A stretch of DNA of 43,690 bases from Desulfovibrio sp. OttesenSCG-928-G15 (lineage in GTDB: Bacteria; Desulfobacterota; Desulfovibrionia; Desulfovibrionales; Desulfovibrionaceae). The stretch is taken from contig JAJDIC010000009.1 of the NCBI GenBank assembly GCA_030266525.1, positions 1 to 43,690 of the forward strand. Reading direction: 5' to 3'. How positions within the stretch are numbered: the stretch's first letter is position 1; every line of letters starts with the position of its first letter. Position numbers and translations under genes: made by a program. Below the pieces are notes generated by a model. The model saw only the letters and a program-made list of their open reading frames with translations. It was not told where the DNA came from and ran no database searches. Below, piece after piece: positions 1 to 12,165 of the stretch.

Positions 1-16
1 ACAAGTTTTTTTGCAA

Positions 17-283
17 TTACCCCTTCCTCTTCCTCCCCCTCCTCTTCACCGCACCCCTCATATGCTCCACATACCGCTCCTGCCTCTCCACAGTCTCCCG
101 TGCCTTGTCCGCCACCCATTCATCCACAGCAGAGCATAACCAAGCAAGCCTTCGGCCTAGCTTCATCGGCATAGGAACGGCTGTAAAATCCTTCCTTGCA
201 AGATACCCATAAATGGAAGCAATTGACCGCCCAAGTAGCTCGCTCATTTCCTCGATGTTGTAGAAAAGCTTGCGTTGTGCCAT
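17..283 (-). CDS. AlpA/excisionase-like small HTH DNA-binding protein
   Basis: The protein is 88 aa. Residues of about 8-55 fit the HTH_17/AlpA pattern: an NIEEMSELLG helix, a recognition helix around SIASIYGYL, a KLGRRLAW wing and a final V-DEW helix. The last 20 residues are strongly basic (ending KRRGRKRKG). Proteins of this family act as excisionases or as transcriptional activators in prophages and integrative elements. I chose the ATG at 283 because GAGG lies 8 nt upstream; a TTG 33 nt further upstream has no such support. It diverges from the gene at 377. No integrase is visible in the window; it could lie left of position 1. The HTH assignment is fairly sure, but the role (excisionase or regulator) is inference. 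Confidence 0.75.
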   Translation of the reverse strand: MAQRKLFYNIEEMSELLGRSIASIYGYLARKDFTAVPMPMKLGRRLAWLCSAVDEWVADKARETVERQERYVEHMRGAVKRRGRKRKG

Positions 284-296
284 TGTAAAATCCTCA

Positions 297-343
297 CTGG
301 TCAAGGTTTGTGCCAAAACTCATAGCCATTCACCATTGACCAG
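297..343. promoter_or_regulatory. Inverted CTGGTCAA pair in a divergent promoter region
   Basis: CTGGTCAA at 297-304 and its reverse complement TTGACCAG at 336-343 form an 8-bp inverted repeat. The half-sites are about 39 bp apart, between the start of the HTH gene (283, minus) and the start at 377 (plus). The arrangement is what one expects for operator half-sites of the neighbouring HTH protein, but that link is inference. No convincing -35/-10 pair was found for either gene. Confidence 0.35.
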
Positions 344-376
344 ACTTTCCCAAAAACCTCCTTTACCCTCGACCCC

Positions 377-1303
377 ATGAAATTACAGCTTGCACCACAA
401 CTCACAGCCAAGAACACCCTTGAAGCCTCACGCATAATTGCAGAGGCTTTTGTTTCACATTTTGGCAACGAATGGGGGACAGAGAAAGATATAATCAAGC
501 TGCTAATCCCCAAAGGCAAAGCCAGCTCATGGGCAGCCCTTGACCGCCATTTGAGCCACTTTGCCAAGCAATTCTATGACTCATACCCAAGCAGCCAAGA
601 ATCAAACCCAGCCCATGAAGAGATTATAAATTTCATTGACACTATTCGCTTCTCTCTCAAGGATTTACCCCAAAGGCTAGACTACAAACTCCCCGACCAC
701 AAAAAAGAGTACACAAGCCCCCAAGAAGTAGCAGAGCATTTCACAACTTGCTCTCTCTGCTGGCGTTCTGTGCTTCGCAGACCTCTCGAAAAGAAAAAGC
801 CCCTTTGTTATTTGCATGATATTTCTTGTCATTCCCAAGAATACCGCAAGCGCTACTACCTCAAGCAATACCTAGAAACCACCAAGCTTCAAATCATCAA
901 ATCCCTACCGCACCTAATCCATGTGAAACTAGAATTAGGCGCGGAACTAAACGCCTACATTCTCTCACTCTGTACACCCAAAACAACAGCAGAAAAACCG
1001 ACAAATCAACCAACCAGCGAAACCGCAGCCCTTCCATACCTCGCAAACTACCTCGCCTCACTTGGCATGCCTCTTTTCACTCCTAAGGCTCTTTTGCATG
1101 CTTTGGAGGTTCCCATATATCAAAACAAGCTTTCGCCCATTACAAGGCAAGCTTGGGAGTGGTATTTTGAAGACAGAAGCAAAAATCTCCGCTTGAGCTA
1201 TATCCAGCTCATCACAGCCGAAGCATGGCTCAAACTGGAGGCAGAAAAGAAACATGGTGGGGTGAGGACAAAAAGAGCTGAAAAGGGAAGTAAAAACAAC
1301 TGA
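377..1303 (+). CDS. Unrecognised 308-aa protein with Cys/His (zinc-ribbon-like) cluster
   Basis: I do not recognise this protein. A possible metal site sits near residues 125-152: CSLC, about 15 residues with many Lys/Arg, then CYLHDISCHS. It is followed by EYRKRYYLKQYL, giving a CxxC...CxxH layout with a basic helix behind it. Similar short Cys/His clusters followed by E-Y-R-R-type helices occur in uncharacterised proteins of prophages and integrative elements, so a nucleic-acid role is possible but unproven. There is no signal peptide or membrane segment. The ATG at 377 is the only ATG in the open frame (an in-frame stop lies at 323), and no Shine-Dalgarno sequence is visible before it, so the mRNA may be leaderless. 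Base composition looks more AT-rich than the housekeeping genes to the right. Confidence 0.6.
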   Translation: MKLQLAPQLTAKNTLEASRIIAEAFVSHFGNEWGTEKDIIKLLIPKGKASSWAALDRHLSHFAKQFYDSYPSSQESNPAHEEIINFIDTIRFSLKDLPQRLDYKLPDHKKEYTSPQEVAEHFTTCSLCWRSVLRRPLEKKKPLCYLHDISCHSQEYRKRYYLKQYLETTKLQIIKSLPHLIHVKLELGAELNAYILSLCTPKTTAEKPTNQPTSETAALPYLANYLASLGMPLFTPKALLHALEVPIYQNKLSPITRQAWEWYFEDRSKNLRLSYIQLITAEAWLKLEAEKKHGGVRTKRAEKGSKNN

Positions 1304-1306
1304 AAT

Positions 1307-1336
1307 CATGCTAGACAAATTTGTCTAAACATGCTA
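1307..1336. repeat. 16-bp perfect palindrome flanked by CATGCTA direct repeats
   Basis: TAGACAAATTTGTCTA (1312-1327) is a perfect palindrome. CATGCTA occurs at 1307-1313 and again at 1330-1336, so the copies overlap or flank it as direct repeats. The element starts 3 nt after the stop codon of the 308-aa gene. There is no T-tract, so it is not a standard terminator. A protein-binding or recombination site is possible. Confidence 0.55.
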
Positions 1337-1398
1337 AAAATCTAAAGAAACAAAGGGCAAGTGAATCAAAAAACACAAAGCTTTTTTGGTGCATTCTG

Positions 1399-1451
1399 GT
1401 TCATTTTTGGTTCACCAAAGCTGAAAAACACTGATTGTTCACAAATGTTCA
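1399..1451 (+). repeat. Four short GTTCA direct repeats before the CRISPR array
   Basis: GTTCA occurs at 1399, 1410, 1437 and 1447. The first two starts are 11 bp apart and the last two 10 bp apart, so each pair lies roughly one helical turn apart. TTTGGTG/CACCAAA arms surround the first pair. This AT-rich stretch is where a CRISPR leader would normally be expected. It may be a leader remnant, an accessory-protein binding region or chance. Confidence 0.35.
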
Positions 1452-1521
1452 TAAACAACTAATGCCCTGGAAATATTAACACTCTACCAGTAAGTCCTTG
1501 AATTCTCTGTGCCAGTTTGGG

Positions 1522-2846
<1,325 letters not shown>

Positions 2847-2851
2847 ACCGC

Positions 2852-2890
2852 CAACGAAAAACCGCCGCAATTCGCGGCGGTTTTTCGTTG
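2852..2890. terminator. Strong bidirectional terminator between CRISPR array and rpoC
   Basis: There is a 17-bp perfect stem, 2852-2868 against 2874-2890, with core CCGCCGC/GCGGCGG, loop AATTC, and A-rich/T-rich flanks on both sides; TTTTTT follows at 2891. It lies 31 nt after the rpoC stop and a few nt after the last CRISPR repeat remnant, so it should stop both convergent transcripts. Confidence 0.9.
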
Positions 2891-2921
2891 TTTTTTATCT
2901 TATCCTGTTAGATCTCTTCAA

Positions 2922-5900
2922 TTATCCGTTGATGTCTACCAGCAGGGGGTCGTCTTCGAGTTCCTCGAGGAATTTGTCCGGGCGTTCTTTTTGTTCCGGT
3001 ACTACTATATCGCCGTGGACGTATTCGCGATAGCCGGTGCCTGCGGGGATGAGGCGGCCGACTATGACGTTTTCTTTCAGGCCGCGCAGGGCGTCGGATT
3101 TGCCGCGCAGGGCGGCTTCCGTGAGCACCTTTGTGGTTTCCTGGAACGAGGCGGCTGAAATAAAGCTTGAGGTGGTCAAAGACGCCTGGGTTATGCCGAG
3201 TACGAGCGGTTCTGCTGTGGCCGGGGAACGGCCTTCCGCTATGACCTTGGCGTTTTCGTCCTTGAACTCTTGCTTGTCCACCTGTTCACCTACCAGGAAG
3301 CTGGTCTGGCCCGGATCGAGAACTTGTACTTTGCGCAGCATCTGCCGGACGATGACTTCAATGTGTTTGTCGTCAATGCCAACGCCCTGGAAGCGGTATA
3401 CGTCCTGAATTTCATCCACCAGGTAGGCGGCGAGGAATTTTTCACCCTTAGTGCGCAATATGTCGTGCAGTTCGGGGTGGCCTTCGGTGAGCAGTTCGCC
3501 TGCTTCAACAAAGTCTCCGTCGCCAACCGTGATATGTTTGCCCTTTGGCACGAGGTATTCTTTTGAATCTCCGGCTTCGGGGGTTACCAACAGTTTGCGC
3601 TTGCCTTTTGCTTCGCCCGCAAAAGATACGGTTCCGTCGATTTCGGACACAACCGCCATATCTTTGGGTTTGCGCACTTCAAAAAGTTCGGCAACGCGGG
3701 GAAGACCACCTACGATGTCTTTGGTTTTTGAAGATTCGCGCGGCTTACGCGCAAGAATATCACCAGCCTGTATTTCCTGGTTGTCCTTGACCATGAGCAG
3801 GGCGCCCACGGGCAGGGGATAGGTGGCCGGAATGGTTGAGCCGGGGCGGGTTTTTACTTCGCCGTTTTCATCTGTCACGGAAATGGAGGGGCGCAGGTTG
3901 GTCGTTCTGTATTCGATGATGCTCTGCGTGGCCATGTGGGTGGCTTCGTCCACCTTTTCCTGGTAGGTTTTGCCTTCCAGAATGTCGGTGAACTTGATGA
4001 TACCGTCAACTTCAGACACAAAGGGTTCGTTGAACGGATCCCATTCTGCGATGTTTGTGCCTTTTTTGACTTCCTGGTTTTCTTTGACAACCAGTTTGGA
4101 ACCGTTGGGCAGGATGTATTTTTCACGCTCACGGCCCTGATCGTCCACAATGCTGACCTGACCGCTTTTGCCAAGAACCATGCTTTGCCCTTCACGGTTC
4201 AAAACAGCCTTGACCCGGGAGAAGATAACCCGACCGGAGTGCTGTGCCGTGATGTTGGAGCGCTCAATTTCACGCGAGGCCGTACCACCGATGTGGAAGG
4301 TACGCATGGTAAGCTGGGTGCCCGGCTCACCGATGGACTGCGCAGCAATGATGCCCACGGTTTCGCCGATGTTTACCATATGCCCGCGCGCAAGATCGCG
4401 CCCGTAGCACATGGAGCACACCCCGCGTTCAGACTGGCAGGTAAGGGCGCTACGCATGGTCAGGGAGTTAATGCCCACGTCGTCAAGAGTTTTGGCAACG
4501 TGCTCGTCCACCAGGGTATTGGCGGGGAAAAGCAGTTCATTGGTCTCCGGGTGGTGGGTCGGATAGAGCGTTACCCGGCCGAGTGCGCGCTCTGTAAGGC
4601 GCATCTTGATTTCGCCGCCTTTAACAAGGTGGGTCAGTTCAATGCCGTCAACCGTACCGCAGTCGTTTTCACTGATGATAACATCCTGCACAACGTCCAC
4701 CAAGCGGCGGGTAAGGTAACCGGAGTTGGCCGTTTTCAGGGCTGTATCGGCAAGACCTTTCCGTGCGCCGTGGGTGGAGTTGAAGTACTGGGAAACGTCC
4801 AGACCTTCACGGAAGCTGGCGATAATGGGCGTTTCAATAATTTCGCCGGAAGGCTTGGCCATCAGGCCGCGCATGCCCGCGAGCTGACGCATCTGGTCCT
4901 GGTTACCCCGTGCGCCGGAAGTGGACATCATATAAATCGGGTTGAAGCTCTGGTTTGTCTTTTTCTCGCCGGTTTTTTCATTGACCAGCACATCCGTCGA
5001 GATGGCCTTGATCATTTCGGCAGAAACGTCCTGTGTGGCTTTGGTCCACACGTCAACAACCTTGTTGTATTTTTCCGTGCGGGTGATGATACCGTCACGG
5101 TACTGCAATTCGATGTTTTCAACTTCGGCTTTTGCAGTGTCGATGATGCCTTTTTTCGCGTCCGGAATTTTGAGGTCCTTCACGCCAATGGTTACGCCTG
5201 CGCGAGTTGCGTATTCGTAACCGATATCTTTCAGGCGGTCGCACAAAATGACCGTGGCCTTGGTGCCAACATCGCGATAAGCACTGCCCACAAGGCGGGC
5301 AATGTTTTTCTTGGTGAGCACGCAGTTGACCAGCTTGAAGGGAATGCCCTTGGGCAGGATGTCGCGCACAAGGATGCGACCGGGAGTGGTATCTATGATT
5401 TCACCATCAATACGCACTTTTATCCGGGCATGTAGGGCGACCTGCTTGGCGTCATATGCCGCGATAACTTCCCAGGGGTCGCAGAATATCTTGTCCTGAC
5501 CCAGTTCAAAGTCGCGGTCAACAGTCATGTAGTACAGGCCGAGAACGATATCCTGGCTGGGCACGATAACGGGCGAGCCGTTTGCCGGGGAAAGGATGTT
5601 GTTTGTGCTCATCATGAGCACGCGGCATTCGATTTGCGCCTCAAGAGAGAGCGGCAGATGCACAGCCATCTGGTCACCGTCAAAGTCCGCGTTGTAGGCG
5701 GAACACACGAGCGGGTGCAACTGAATAGCCTTGCCTTCCACAAGCAGCGGTTCAAAAGCCTGAATGCCCAGGCGGTGCAGGGTAGGCGCGCGGTTGAGCA
5801 TGATCGGATACTCGCGCACCACATCTTCGAGAATATCCCACACTACCAGTTCTTCGCGCTCAACCATCTTTTTCGCGCTTTTAATGGTAGAGGCGAGGCC

Positions 5901-7082
5901 GCGTTCTTCCAGCTTGGCGTAAATGAAGGGCTTGAACAACTCCAGCGCCATCTTTTTGGGCAGGCCGCACTGGTGCAGCTTGAGCTTCGGGCCGACAACA
6001 ATAACGGAACGGCCGGAATAGTCCACGCGTTTACCGAGCAGGTTTTGACGAAAACGTCCTTGCTTGCCCTTGATCATGTCGGAAAGGGATTTCAACGGGC
6101 GTCCGTTTGTGCCGGTAATGGCCCGTCCTCTGCGGCCGTTATCAAACAGGGCGTCCACCGCTTCCTGTAGCATGCGCTTTTCGTTGCGGATGATGATATC
6201 AGGCGCACCAAGCTCCATCAGGCGTTTCAAGCGGTTGTTGCGGTTGATTACCCGGCGGTAAAGGTCGTTCAGGTCGCTTGTGGCGAAACGGCCGCCGTCC
6301 AGGGGAACCAGAGGGCGCAGTTCGGGTGGAATGACCGGAATAACTTCCATGATCATCCATTCGGGCTTGTTGCCCGACTCGATGAACGCTTCCACGATTT
6401 TCAGCCGTTTGGTCAGCTTTTTCTTTTTCGTCTGGGAGCGGGTGGATTGGGACTCTTCGCGCAGAGTAACGCGAAGGTCTTCCAGATTGATTTCTTCCAA
6501 AAGGGAGCGAACGGCTTCCGCGCCCATACCGACAGTCAGGGCTTCTTCGCCATAGTGGTCAAGCACCTGCAAATATTGATCTTCGGAGATAACCTGCAAT
6601 TTTGTCAGGTTGGTGTTGCCCGGATCAAGGACGATGTAAGAGTCGAAGTAGAGCACCTTTTCCAGATCGGCCATGGTGATGTCGAGCAGTGTGCCGATTT
6701 TGGAAGGAAGGGTTTTCAGAAACCATATATGTGCGACCGGGGCGGCAAGCTCAATATGGCCCATGCGCTCGCGGCGTACTTTGGAGGCAATGACTTCAAC
6801 GCCGCACTTTTCGCAGACAATACCGCGGTGCTTCATGCGCTTGTATTTACCGCAGTTGCACTCGTAGTCTTTTACCGGGCCGAAGATTTTGGCGCAGAAA
6901 AGGCCGTCCCGCTCCGGCTTGAAGGTGCGGTAGTTGATGGTTTCCGGTTTTTTTACCTCGCCGTAAGACCACTCGCGGATGGACTCCGGCGCGGCGATGG
7001 AAACCTGAATGGATTTCAGGTTCTTGATATTGGCAACAGTGGCTGATGAGCCTCTGACTGTGAAAAGATCGTCCAGTGTCAT
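2922..7082 (-). CDS. rpoC: DNA-directed RNA polymerase subunit beta'
   Basis: This 1386-aa protein is the catalytic beta' subunit of RNA polymerase. The N-terminal zinc site is C75, C77, C90 and C93 (CNCGKY...CEKCG). The active-site loop NADFDGD is at residues 464-470, giving the three Mg-binding aspartates D466, D468 and D470. A second zinc cluster with [11 protein letters not shown] lies in the C-terminal half, followed by the conserved [14 protein letters not shown] trigger-loop region. Length and motif positions fit proteobacterial RpoC. It is the second gene of an rpoB-rpoC unit, with a 103-nt gap after rpoB that holds an inverted repeat, and it ends before a strong bidirectional terminator. 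Nothing suggests damage. Confidence 0.99.
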   Translation of the reverse strand: MTLDDLFTVRGSSATVANIKNLKSIQVSIAAPESIREWSYGEVKKPETINYRTFKPERDGLFCAKIFGPVKDYECNCGKYKRMKHRGIVCEKCGVEVIASKVRRERMGHIELAAPVAHIWFLKTLPSKIGTLLDITMADLEKVLYFDSYIVLDPGNTNLTKLQVISEDQYLQVLDHYGEEALTVGMGAEAVRSLLEEINLEDLRVTLREESQSTRSQTKKKKLTKRLKIVEAFIESGNKPEWMIMEVIPVIPPELRPLVPLDGGRFATSDLNDLYRRVINRNNRLKRLMELGAPDIIIRNEKRMLQEAVDALFDNGRRGRAITGTNGRPLKSLSDMIKGKQGRFRQNLLGKRVDYSGRSVIVVGPKLKLHQCGLPKKMALELFKPFIYAKLEERGLASTIKSAKKMVEREELVVWDILEDVVREYPIMLNRAPTLHRLGIQAFEPLLVEGKAIQLHPLVCSAYNADFDGDQMAVHLPLSLEAQIECRVLMMSTNNILSPANGSPVIVPSQDIVLGLYYMTVDRDFELGQDKIFCDPWEVIAAYDAKQVALHARIKVRIDGEIIDTTPGRILVRDILPKGIPFKLVNCVLTKKNIARLVGSAYRDVGTKATVILCDRLKDIGYEYATRAGVTIGVKDLKIPDAKKGIIDTAKAEVENIELQYRDGIITRTEKYNKVVDVWTKATQDVSAEMIKAISTDVLVNEKTGEKKTNQSFNPIYMMSTSGARGNQDQMRQLAGMRGLMAKPSGEIIETPIIASFREGLDVSQYFNSTHGARKGLADTALKTANSGYLTRRLVDVVQDVIISENDCGTVDGIELTHLVKGGEIKMRLTERALGRVTLYPTHHPETNELLFPANTLVDEHVAKTLDDVGINSLTMRSALTCQSERGVCSMCYGRDLARGHMVNIGETVGIIAAQSIGEPGTQLTMRTFHIGGTASREIERSNITAQHSGRVIFSRVKAVLNREGQSMVLGKSGQVSIVDDQGREREKYILPNGSKLVVKENQEVKKGTNIAEWDPFNEPFVSEVDGIIKFTDILEGKTYQEKVDEATHMATQSIIEYRTTNLRPSISVTDENGEVKTRPGSTIPATYPLPVGALLMVKDNQEIQAGDILARKPRESSKTKDIVGGLPRVAELFEVRKPKDMAVVSEIDGTVSFAGEAKGKRKLLVTPEAGDSKEYLVPKGKHITVGDGDFVEAGELLTEGHPELHDILRTKGEKFLAAYLVDEIQDVYRFQGVGIDDKHIEVIVRQMLRKVQVLDPGQTSFLVGEQVDKQEFKDENAKVIAEGRSPATAEPLVLGITQASLTTSSFISAASFQETTKVLTEAALRGKSDALRGLKENVIVGRLIPAGTGYREYVHGDIVVPEQKERPDKFLEELEDDPLLVDING

Positions 7083-7149
7083 GTGCTGGTCCCTGCCTTT
7101 TAAAAAGGTCGTATAAAGGGCCGAAAGGCCTTATGAAAAACCGTGTTTT

Positions 7150-7173
7150 CCGGGCAGGGTAAGCCCTGCCCGG
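7150..7173 (-). other. Hairpin in the rpoB-rpoC gap
   Basis: The arms CCGGGCAGGG (7150-7159) and CCCTGCCCGG (7164-7173) form a perfect 10-bp stem with a 4-nt loop. No T-tract follows in the rpoBC direction, so complete termination is unlikely. An RNA processing, stabilising or partial attenuation role is inference. Confidence 0.6.
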
Positions 7174-7185
7174 AACGGGGTGGTA

Positions 7186-10100
7186 TTATTCGTCGTCTGT
7201 TTCGTCTTCAGCCGGAACTACCGGAGGAATGAAAGACATGAGGGATTCGGTGTCGTCATCGTCATCGGTGTCGTCGGCAGTGACGACATCTGCGGCAAAA
7301 ACTTCTTCCGCTTCCGCTTCACGCCGGGCTGCGCGTTCCGCAACGGGGTCGGAATAGCCTTCCGCTTCGTTGTGGATATACAAACCGGTACGTTTTGGGC
7401 GTTTTTTGCCTTCTTCCTGATGCAGCGTAACGTCCAGACCAAGAGACATAAGCTCTTTGACCAAAACGTTAAACGATTCAGGAAGGCCCGCTTCAAGGAA
7501 GTTTTCACCCTTGACGATTTTTTCATACATTTTGACGCGGCCCGTTACGTCGTCCGACTTGACGGTCAGGAACTCCTGCAACAGGTAAGCTGCGCCATAC
7601 GCTTCCAGCGCCCACACTTCCATTTCACCGAGGCGCTGACCACCAAACTGGGCCTTGCCGCCCAGCGGCTGTTGGGTAACCAGGGAGTAGGGGCCTGTGG
7701 AGCGGGCGTGGATTTTTTCGTCTACCAAGTGGTGCAGCTTGAGCATGTACATAACGCCGGTTGTGACCTTGTTCTGGAATACTTCGCCCGTGCGCCCGTC
7801 ATACAGCGTGGTCTTGCCGTCATCCGGCAGACCGGCCTTGGACAGCCAGTTCCAGATTTCGTCTTCGCTTGCGCCGTCAAACACCGGGGTTTTGGTCACA
7901 ATGCCGTCGCGCAGTTTTTTGACGGCTTCCACAAAGTCCTCGTCTGAAAGGGTATCAATCAGCTCAGAGGTGGCTTCGCTGTCAAACACGCTTTTTACCT
8001 GCTTGCGCAGATCCTGCGTGGCTACATCGCTGTTTGCCAGGGCAGAAAGCTGCTCGCCAAGCTCTTTTGCCGCCCAGCCGAGGTGGGTTTCCATAATCTG
8101 GCCGATGTTCATACGCGAAGGTACACCGAGAGGGTTGAGCACAATGTCAACCGGGCGGCCGTCTGCAAAGAAGGGCATATCTTCAATAGGCAGGATGCAG
8201 GAAACTACACCCTTGTTACCGTGGCGTCCGGCCATTTTGTCGCCCACGTTCAGCTTACGCTTGACCGCGACATACACCTTGACCATCTTGATAACACCGG
8301 GGGGGAGGTCGTCACCTTCCGTCACCTTGCCGCGCTTGGAGTCGTAAATGCTCTTGATGAATTCGATTTGACGGTCATAATCATCAAGAATGGCGGTAAT
8401 GGCTTCGTTCGTTTCCTTGTTTTTAAACAGGCCTGCGAATTTCTTGACCGGAAGATCCGCAAGAATTTCGGGAGTGGGCACGCTGCCGGCTTCTGCCAGA
8501 ACATCGCCCTTTTTCTTGCCCGGCAGGTTGGAAGCGATCTGCTTGCCGCTGACAAGAACCAGCATTTTTTCTCTGGTTGCGTCAGAAAGCGCACGAACAT
8601 GGTCCGCTTCCTTGCGATCAAGGGATGCCAGTTCAAAGTCTTCAATTGTACGAGTACGATCGTCCTTTTCGCCGGAACGGCGGTTGAATACCTTGACTTC
8701 GATGATAGTGCCCTCGATTCCGGGGGGAACCTTCAGCGAGGTGTTCTTCACATCGCGGGCCTTGTCGCCGAATATGGCCCGGAGCAGTTTTTCTTCGGGC
8801 GTGAGCTGGGTTTCGCCCTTGGGGGTGATTTTACCCACAAGAATGTCGTCCGGCTTGACGTTTGCGCCAAGGCGGATGATGCCGCTGGCGTCAAGGTTGC
8901 GCAGCATGTCTTCGCCCACGTTCGGAATATCGCGGGTGATTTCTTCGGGTCCGAGCTTTGTATCTCGGGCGACAACTTCAAATTCTTCGATGTGTACGCT
9001 GGTGAAGGTGTCTTCTTTGACGCAGCGCTCGGAAATGAGAATGGAGTCTTCAAAGTTGAAACCGCACCAGGGCATAAATGCCACAGTAAGGTTTTTGCCG
9101 AGGGCCAGTTCTCCGCCTTCGATTCCGGGGCCGTCCGCAAGCACGGCACCCTTTTTCACAACCTGGCCGGGATAGCAGGAGGGCCGCTGACCGAAGCAGG
9201 AGTTCTGGTTGGACTTGTGGTATTTTTGCAGGATGTATGATTTTACACCGCCCGTATCCGGGCTGATGGAGGCATCATCATAGCTAACGATAATCCGGTC
9301 CGCATCGGCATAGCGCACTATGCCGTCTGTTTCCGCAAGGATGCAGGCGCCGGAGTCCTGGGCCACGTCGCGTTCCATGCCGGTTCCTACAAGCGGCTTG
9401 GCACTGCGCAGAAGCGGCACGGCCTGGCGTTGCATGTTGGAACCCATGAGGGCGCGGTTTGCGTCGTCATGTTCAAGGAACGGGATAAGGGCGGCAGAGA
9501 TGGACACCATCTGGCTCGGCGAAATGTCCATCAGGGTAACGTCATCCTTGGGGCTGTTCACAACATCCCCGTGCATACGCGCCGTGACGAATTCGTCAAG
9601 CAGCTCGCCGTCTTTCGCCATAGAGGCGTTAGCCTGGGCGATAACATCGTCCGCTTCGCGGGATGCATCCATATAGATAATCTCGTCCGTCACCTTGCCG
9701 TTTTTGACAATGCGGTACGGCGTTTCGATAAAGCCGAAATCATTTACCCTGGCATAGGTTGTGAGCGACACGATAAGACCGATGTTCGGTCCTTCCGGTG
9801 TTTCAATGGGGCAAATGCGGCCGTAGTGGGACGTGTGCACGTCGCGCACTTCAAAGCCTGCCCGCTCACGGGTGAGGCCGCCCGGTCCAAGCGCGGAAAG
9901 CCGACGCTTGTGGGTCACTTCGGACAAGGAGTTGGTCTGGTCCATAAACTGCGAGAGCTGGGATGTACCGAAAAACTCCTTGAGCACGGCGGTTACGGGC
10001 TTGGGGTTGATCAAATCGTGCGGCATGAGCGTGCCTACTTCCTGCAGGCTCATGCGCTCCTTGATAGCGCGTTCCATACGCACAAGGCCGATGCGATACT

Positions 10101-11487
10101 GGTTTTCCACCAGCTCGCCGACCGGGCGTACTCGACGGTTGCCAAGGTGGTCAATGTCATCTGCCGGGCCGTGAGAATCCTTCAACTGGGCAAGGATTTT
10201 GATGGCCGTGAGAATATCGTTGTCTGTAAGCACCCTCAGATCGGCGGGTTCGTCCAGGGAAAGACGCTGGTTGAGCTTGTAACGGCCTACAGGGGAAAGG
10301 TCGTAATAGTCGGAAGAGCGGAACAGGTTGTCAAAGAAGCTGGCCGCAATTTCCGGCGTGGGCGGGGAACTGGGGCGCAGGCGGCGGTAAATTTCCACCT
10401 GGGCGCTTTCCTGGTTGGTGGTTTTGTCCATAACCAGGGTGTCGCGAATGGAGGAAGAGGTCTCGGTTCCACGGGTGTGCAGAATGGCGAGGCGTTTGAC
10501 GCCGTTTTCGCGCAAGACTTCCATAAGGCCCGGGGTAATCTCGTCTGCCGCTTCTGCCAGCACTTCGCCGGTGGCCTCGTTCACGATGTCGTCAGCCAGG
10601 AACAGTCCGTCCAGGGCTTCCGGGGCAACCGCAATGGATTCAATACCGCCTTCGCAGATAAGACGCCAGGCACGTTTGGTAATGGGCTTGCCGGCCTTGA
10701 CAATGGACGTGCCGTCTTTGCCGGTGATGTCCGCAAAGGCATTGTCTTTGCGGTACAGGTCTTTGGAAACCTCCCAGGAGACAGAGCCGTCATCGCCAAG
10801 GTTGTAGAACTCAGTTTTATAGAAAGCACGAAGAATATCGACGCTGCTCATGCCCATGGCCTTGAAAAGGACCGTTGCGGGCATTTTACGGCGGCGGTCT
10901 ATGCGCACATAGAGGATATCCTTATGATCATAGTCAAAGTCCAGCCAACTGCCGCGCATGGGAATGATACGGCAGGAGTAAAGCACCTTGCGGCTGGAGT
11001 GGGTTTTTCCGGCGTCGTGCTCAAAGATGATGCCGGGGGAACGCTGCAACTGGTTGACGATAACACGCTCGGTGCCGTTGATGATGAAGGTGCCTTTTTC
11101 CGTCATCAAGGGGAGGGTGCCAAAATAGATATCCTGTTCCTTGATGTCGCGAATGCTGCGGCTTTCTGTCTCTTCATCTACATCATATACTACAAGGCGA
11201 ACCTTGATGCGTATGGGCGCCTCATAGGTAAGGCCCTTGCTGATGCACTCGGCCTGATCGTACTTGGGTTCGCCAACTTCATAGCTGACGAATTCAAGAC
11301 TGGCGGTATGGTTAAAATCTTCAATGGGAAAGACAGACCGGAATACTCCTTCCAGCCCTTCCTGTTCATTACGCGTAACCGCACCTTCTTGCAGAAACTT
11401 CTTGTAAGAATCTACCTGAAGGTTGAGCAGGTGGGGGGTGGGAAGGGTTACGTCGATCTTGCCGAATTTTTTACTCAGTTGGGCCAT
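7186..11487 (-). CDS. rpoB: DNA-directed RNA polymerase subunit beta
   Basis: This 1433-aa protein is the RNA polymerase beta subunit. Conserved blocks include [13 protein letters not shown], the rifampicin-binding cluster (SQLSQFMDQ...[20 protein letters not shown]), the [14 protein letters not shown] block, [17 protein letters not shown] and the C-terminal [27 protein letters not shown]. By codon count D516, H526 and S531 carry the residues typical of rifampicin-sensitive enzymes. The C-terminus is a very acidic tail rich in Asp. I chose the ATG at 11487 (GAGG 6 nt upstream) over an upstream in-frame TTG at 11499. rpoC follows. Unusually, the region upstream contains no rplJ/rplL but a long non-coding stretch and divergent carB. 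Confidence 0.99.
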   Translation of the reverse strand: MAQLSKKFGKIDVTLPTPHLLNLQVDSYKKFLQEGAVTRNEQEGLEGVFRSVFPIEDFNHTASLEFVSYEVGEPKYDQAECISKGLTYEAPIRIKVRLVVYDVDEETESRSIRDIKEQDIYFGTLPLMTEKGTFIINGTERVIVNQLQRSPGIIFEHDAGKTHSSRKVLYSCRIIPMRGSWLDFDYDHKDILYVRIDRRRKMPATVLFKAMGMSSVDILRAFYKTEFYNLGDDGSVSWEVSKDLYRKDNAFADITGKDGTSIVKAGKPITKRAWRLICEGGIESIAVAPEALDGLFLADDIVNEATGEVLAEAADEITPGLMEVLRENGVKRLAILHTRGTETSSSIRDTLVMDKTTNQESAQVEIYRRLRPSSPPTPEIAASFFDNLFRSSDYYDLSPVGRYKLNQRLSLDEPADLRVLTDNDILTAIKILAQLKDSHGPADDIDHLGNRRVRPVGELVENQYRIGLVRMERAIKERMSLQEVGTLMPHDLINPKPVTAVLKEFFGTSQLSQFMDQTNSLSEVTHKRRLSALGPGGLTRERAGFEVRDVHTSHYGRICPIETPEGPNIGLIVSLTTYARVNDFGFIETPYRIVKNGKVTDEIIYMDASREADDVIAQANASMAKDGELLDEFVTARMHGDVVNSPKDDVTLMDISPSQMVSISAALIPFLEHDDANRALMGSNMQRQAVPLLRSAKPLVGTGMERDVAQDSGACILAETDGIVRYADADRIIVSYDDASISPDTGGVKSYILQKYHKSNQNSCFGQRPSCYPGQVVKKGAVLADGPGIEGGELALGKNLTVAFMPWCGFNFEDSILISERCVKEDTFTSVHIEEFEVVARDTKLGPEEITRDIPNVGEDMLRNLDASGIIRLGANVKPDDILVGKITPKGETQLTPEEKLLRAIFGDKARDVKNTSLKVPPGIEGTIIEVKVFNRRSGEKDDRTRTIEDFELASLDRKEADHVRALSDATREKMLVLVSGKQIASNLPGKKKGDVLAEAGSVPTPEILADLPVKKFAGLFKNKETNEAITAILDDYDRQIEFIKSIYDSKRGKVTEGDDLPPGVIKMVKVYVAVKRKLNVGDKMAGRHGNKGVVSCILPIEDMPFFADGRPVDIVLNPLGVPSRMNIGQIMETHLGWAAKELGEQLSALANSDVATQDLRKQVKSVFDSEATSELIDTLSDEDFVEAVKKLRDGIVTKTPVFDGASEDEIWNWLSKAGLPDDGKTTLYDGRTGEVFQNKVTTGVMYMLKLHHLVDEKIHARSTGPYSLVTQQPLGGKAQFGGQRLGEMEVWALEAYGAAYLLQEFLTVKSDDVTGRVKMYEKIVKGENFLEAGLPESFNVLVKELMSLGLDVTLHQEEGKKRPKRTGLYIHNEAEGYSDPVAERAARREAEAEEVFAADVVTADDTDDDDDTESLMSFIPPVVPAEDETDDE

Positions 11488-12165
11488 GATATACCTCAAG
11501 GTCAGGGACGACGGTTTCCTGCTTGCCCGAAAAGGGAGGATACCCTTTCAAGGGATGAAAACGCAAAACGCATGCACATGACATCAAACAACCGGAAGGC
11601 TGGTTTGCCTGAACATGGCTTTGCAGTCAGTCGAACTAGGGGTAGTCTTCGGCTCACCGAGCATAAAACGACAAAAAGCCAGACGGGATCGTGAAAAACG
11701 CGATTCCGGCATGGCGCTTTTTTATTTATGTGCGGCAAGGGGTACCAACAACGTACAGCCCGATAACAGCAGAGTGTTCGTGTTCATTCGACAAAGAAGA
11801 GATACATACTCAACAGAAAATTAAAAAGCAAGCACTTTTTTGCTTAAAAATGAAAAAAAACAGCGGGATTTTTTACAAGGCTGCTTAAAGGAACAAATTC
11901 TTTGCCGGACAATGAGTTACCAGAAATGCAGAGCGCTGGCCCGTTTGAAAAGTGCTCCATTTGTCCTTGCAAAACCCCAAGGGCTGATCTATAGAAGCTT
12001 GCTCGAACGCGAAGTCTCTAGAAATGGACGCTTCGTGCTTACAGCGGCCCGCTGTCGCGCTTTTCGCCCATAAGGGCAGGCGGCCCGCCCAGCATGCTTC
12101 TATTTATGCAACACGATACATACATCACGGCAAGTTGCCGGCACGACACCAGGTTCAACTGGCGT
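11488..12165. other. Long gene-free region between divergent rpoB and carB
   Basis: No ORF here has a convincing start and composition. On the minus strand it must carry the rpoB leader and promoter. A weak candidate is TTGCTT, 17 nt, TATGTA, reading left from about 11840. Several inverted repeats are visible. One pairs AAGCAA with TTGCTT around 11826-11846, and one pairs CGCGAAG with CTTCGTG around 12009-12037. A GC-rich segment with GGCGGCCCGCC lies near 12079-12090. The plus strand of this region ends in a good intrinsic terminator (12166-12205), which hints at a small plus-strand transcript. I could not match it to 6S, SRP, RNase P or tmRNA signatures. Confidence 0.5.

Noticed and set aside
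8299..8305. G7 tract inside rpoB as a phase-variation tract
   Set aside because: It encodes a conserved Pro-Pro-Gly stretch of an essential gene, so frameshifting there would be lethal.
9430..11694. 754-codon open frame antisense to rpoB
   Set aside because: It mirrors the codon usage of rpoB, has no Shine-Dalgarno sequence and resembles no protein family. Similar antisense frames occur over rpoC (3936-5435) and carB (12229-13752).
11840..12073. 77-codon ORF between rpoB and carB
   Set aside because: No Shine-Dalgarno sequence, no recognisable features, and the frame crosses hairpin-forming sequence.
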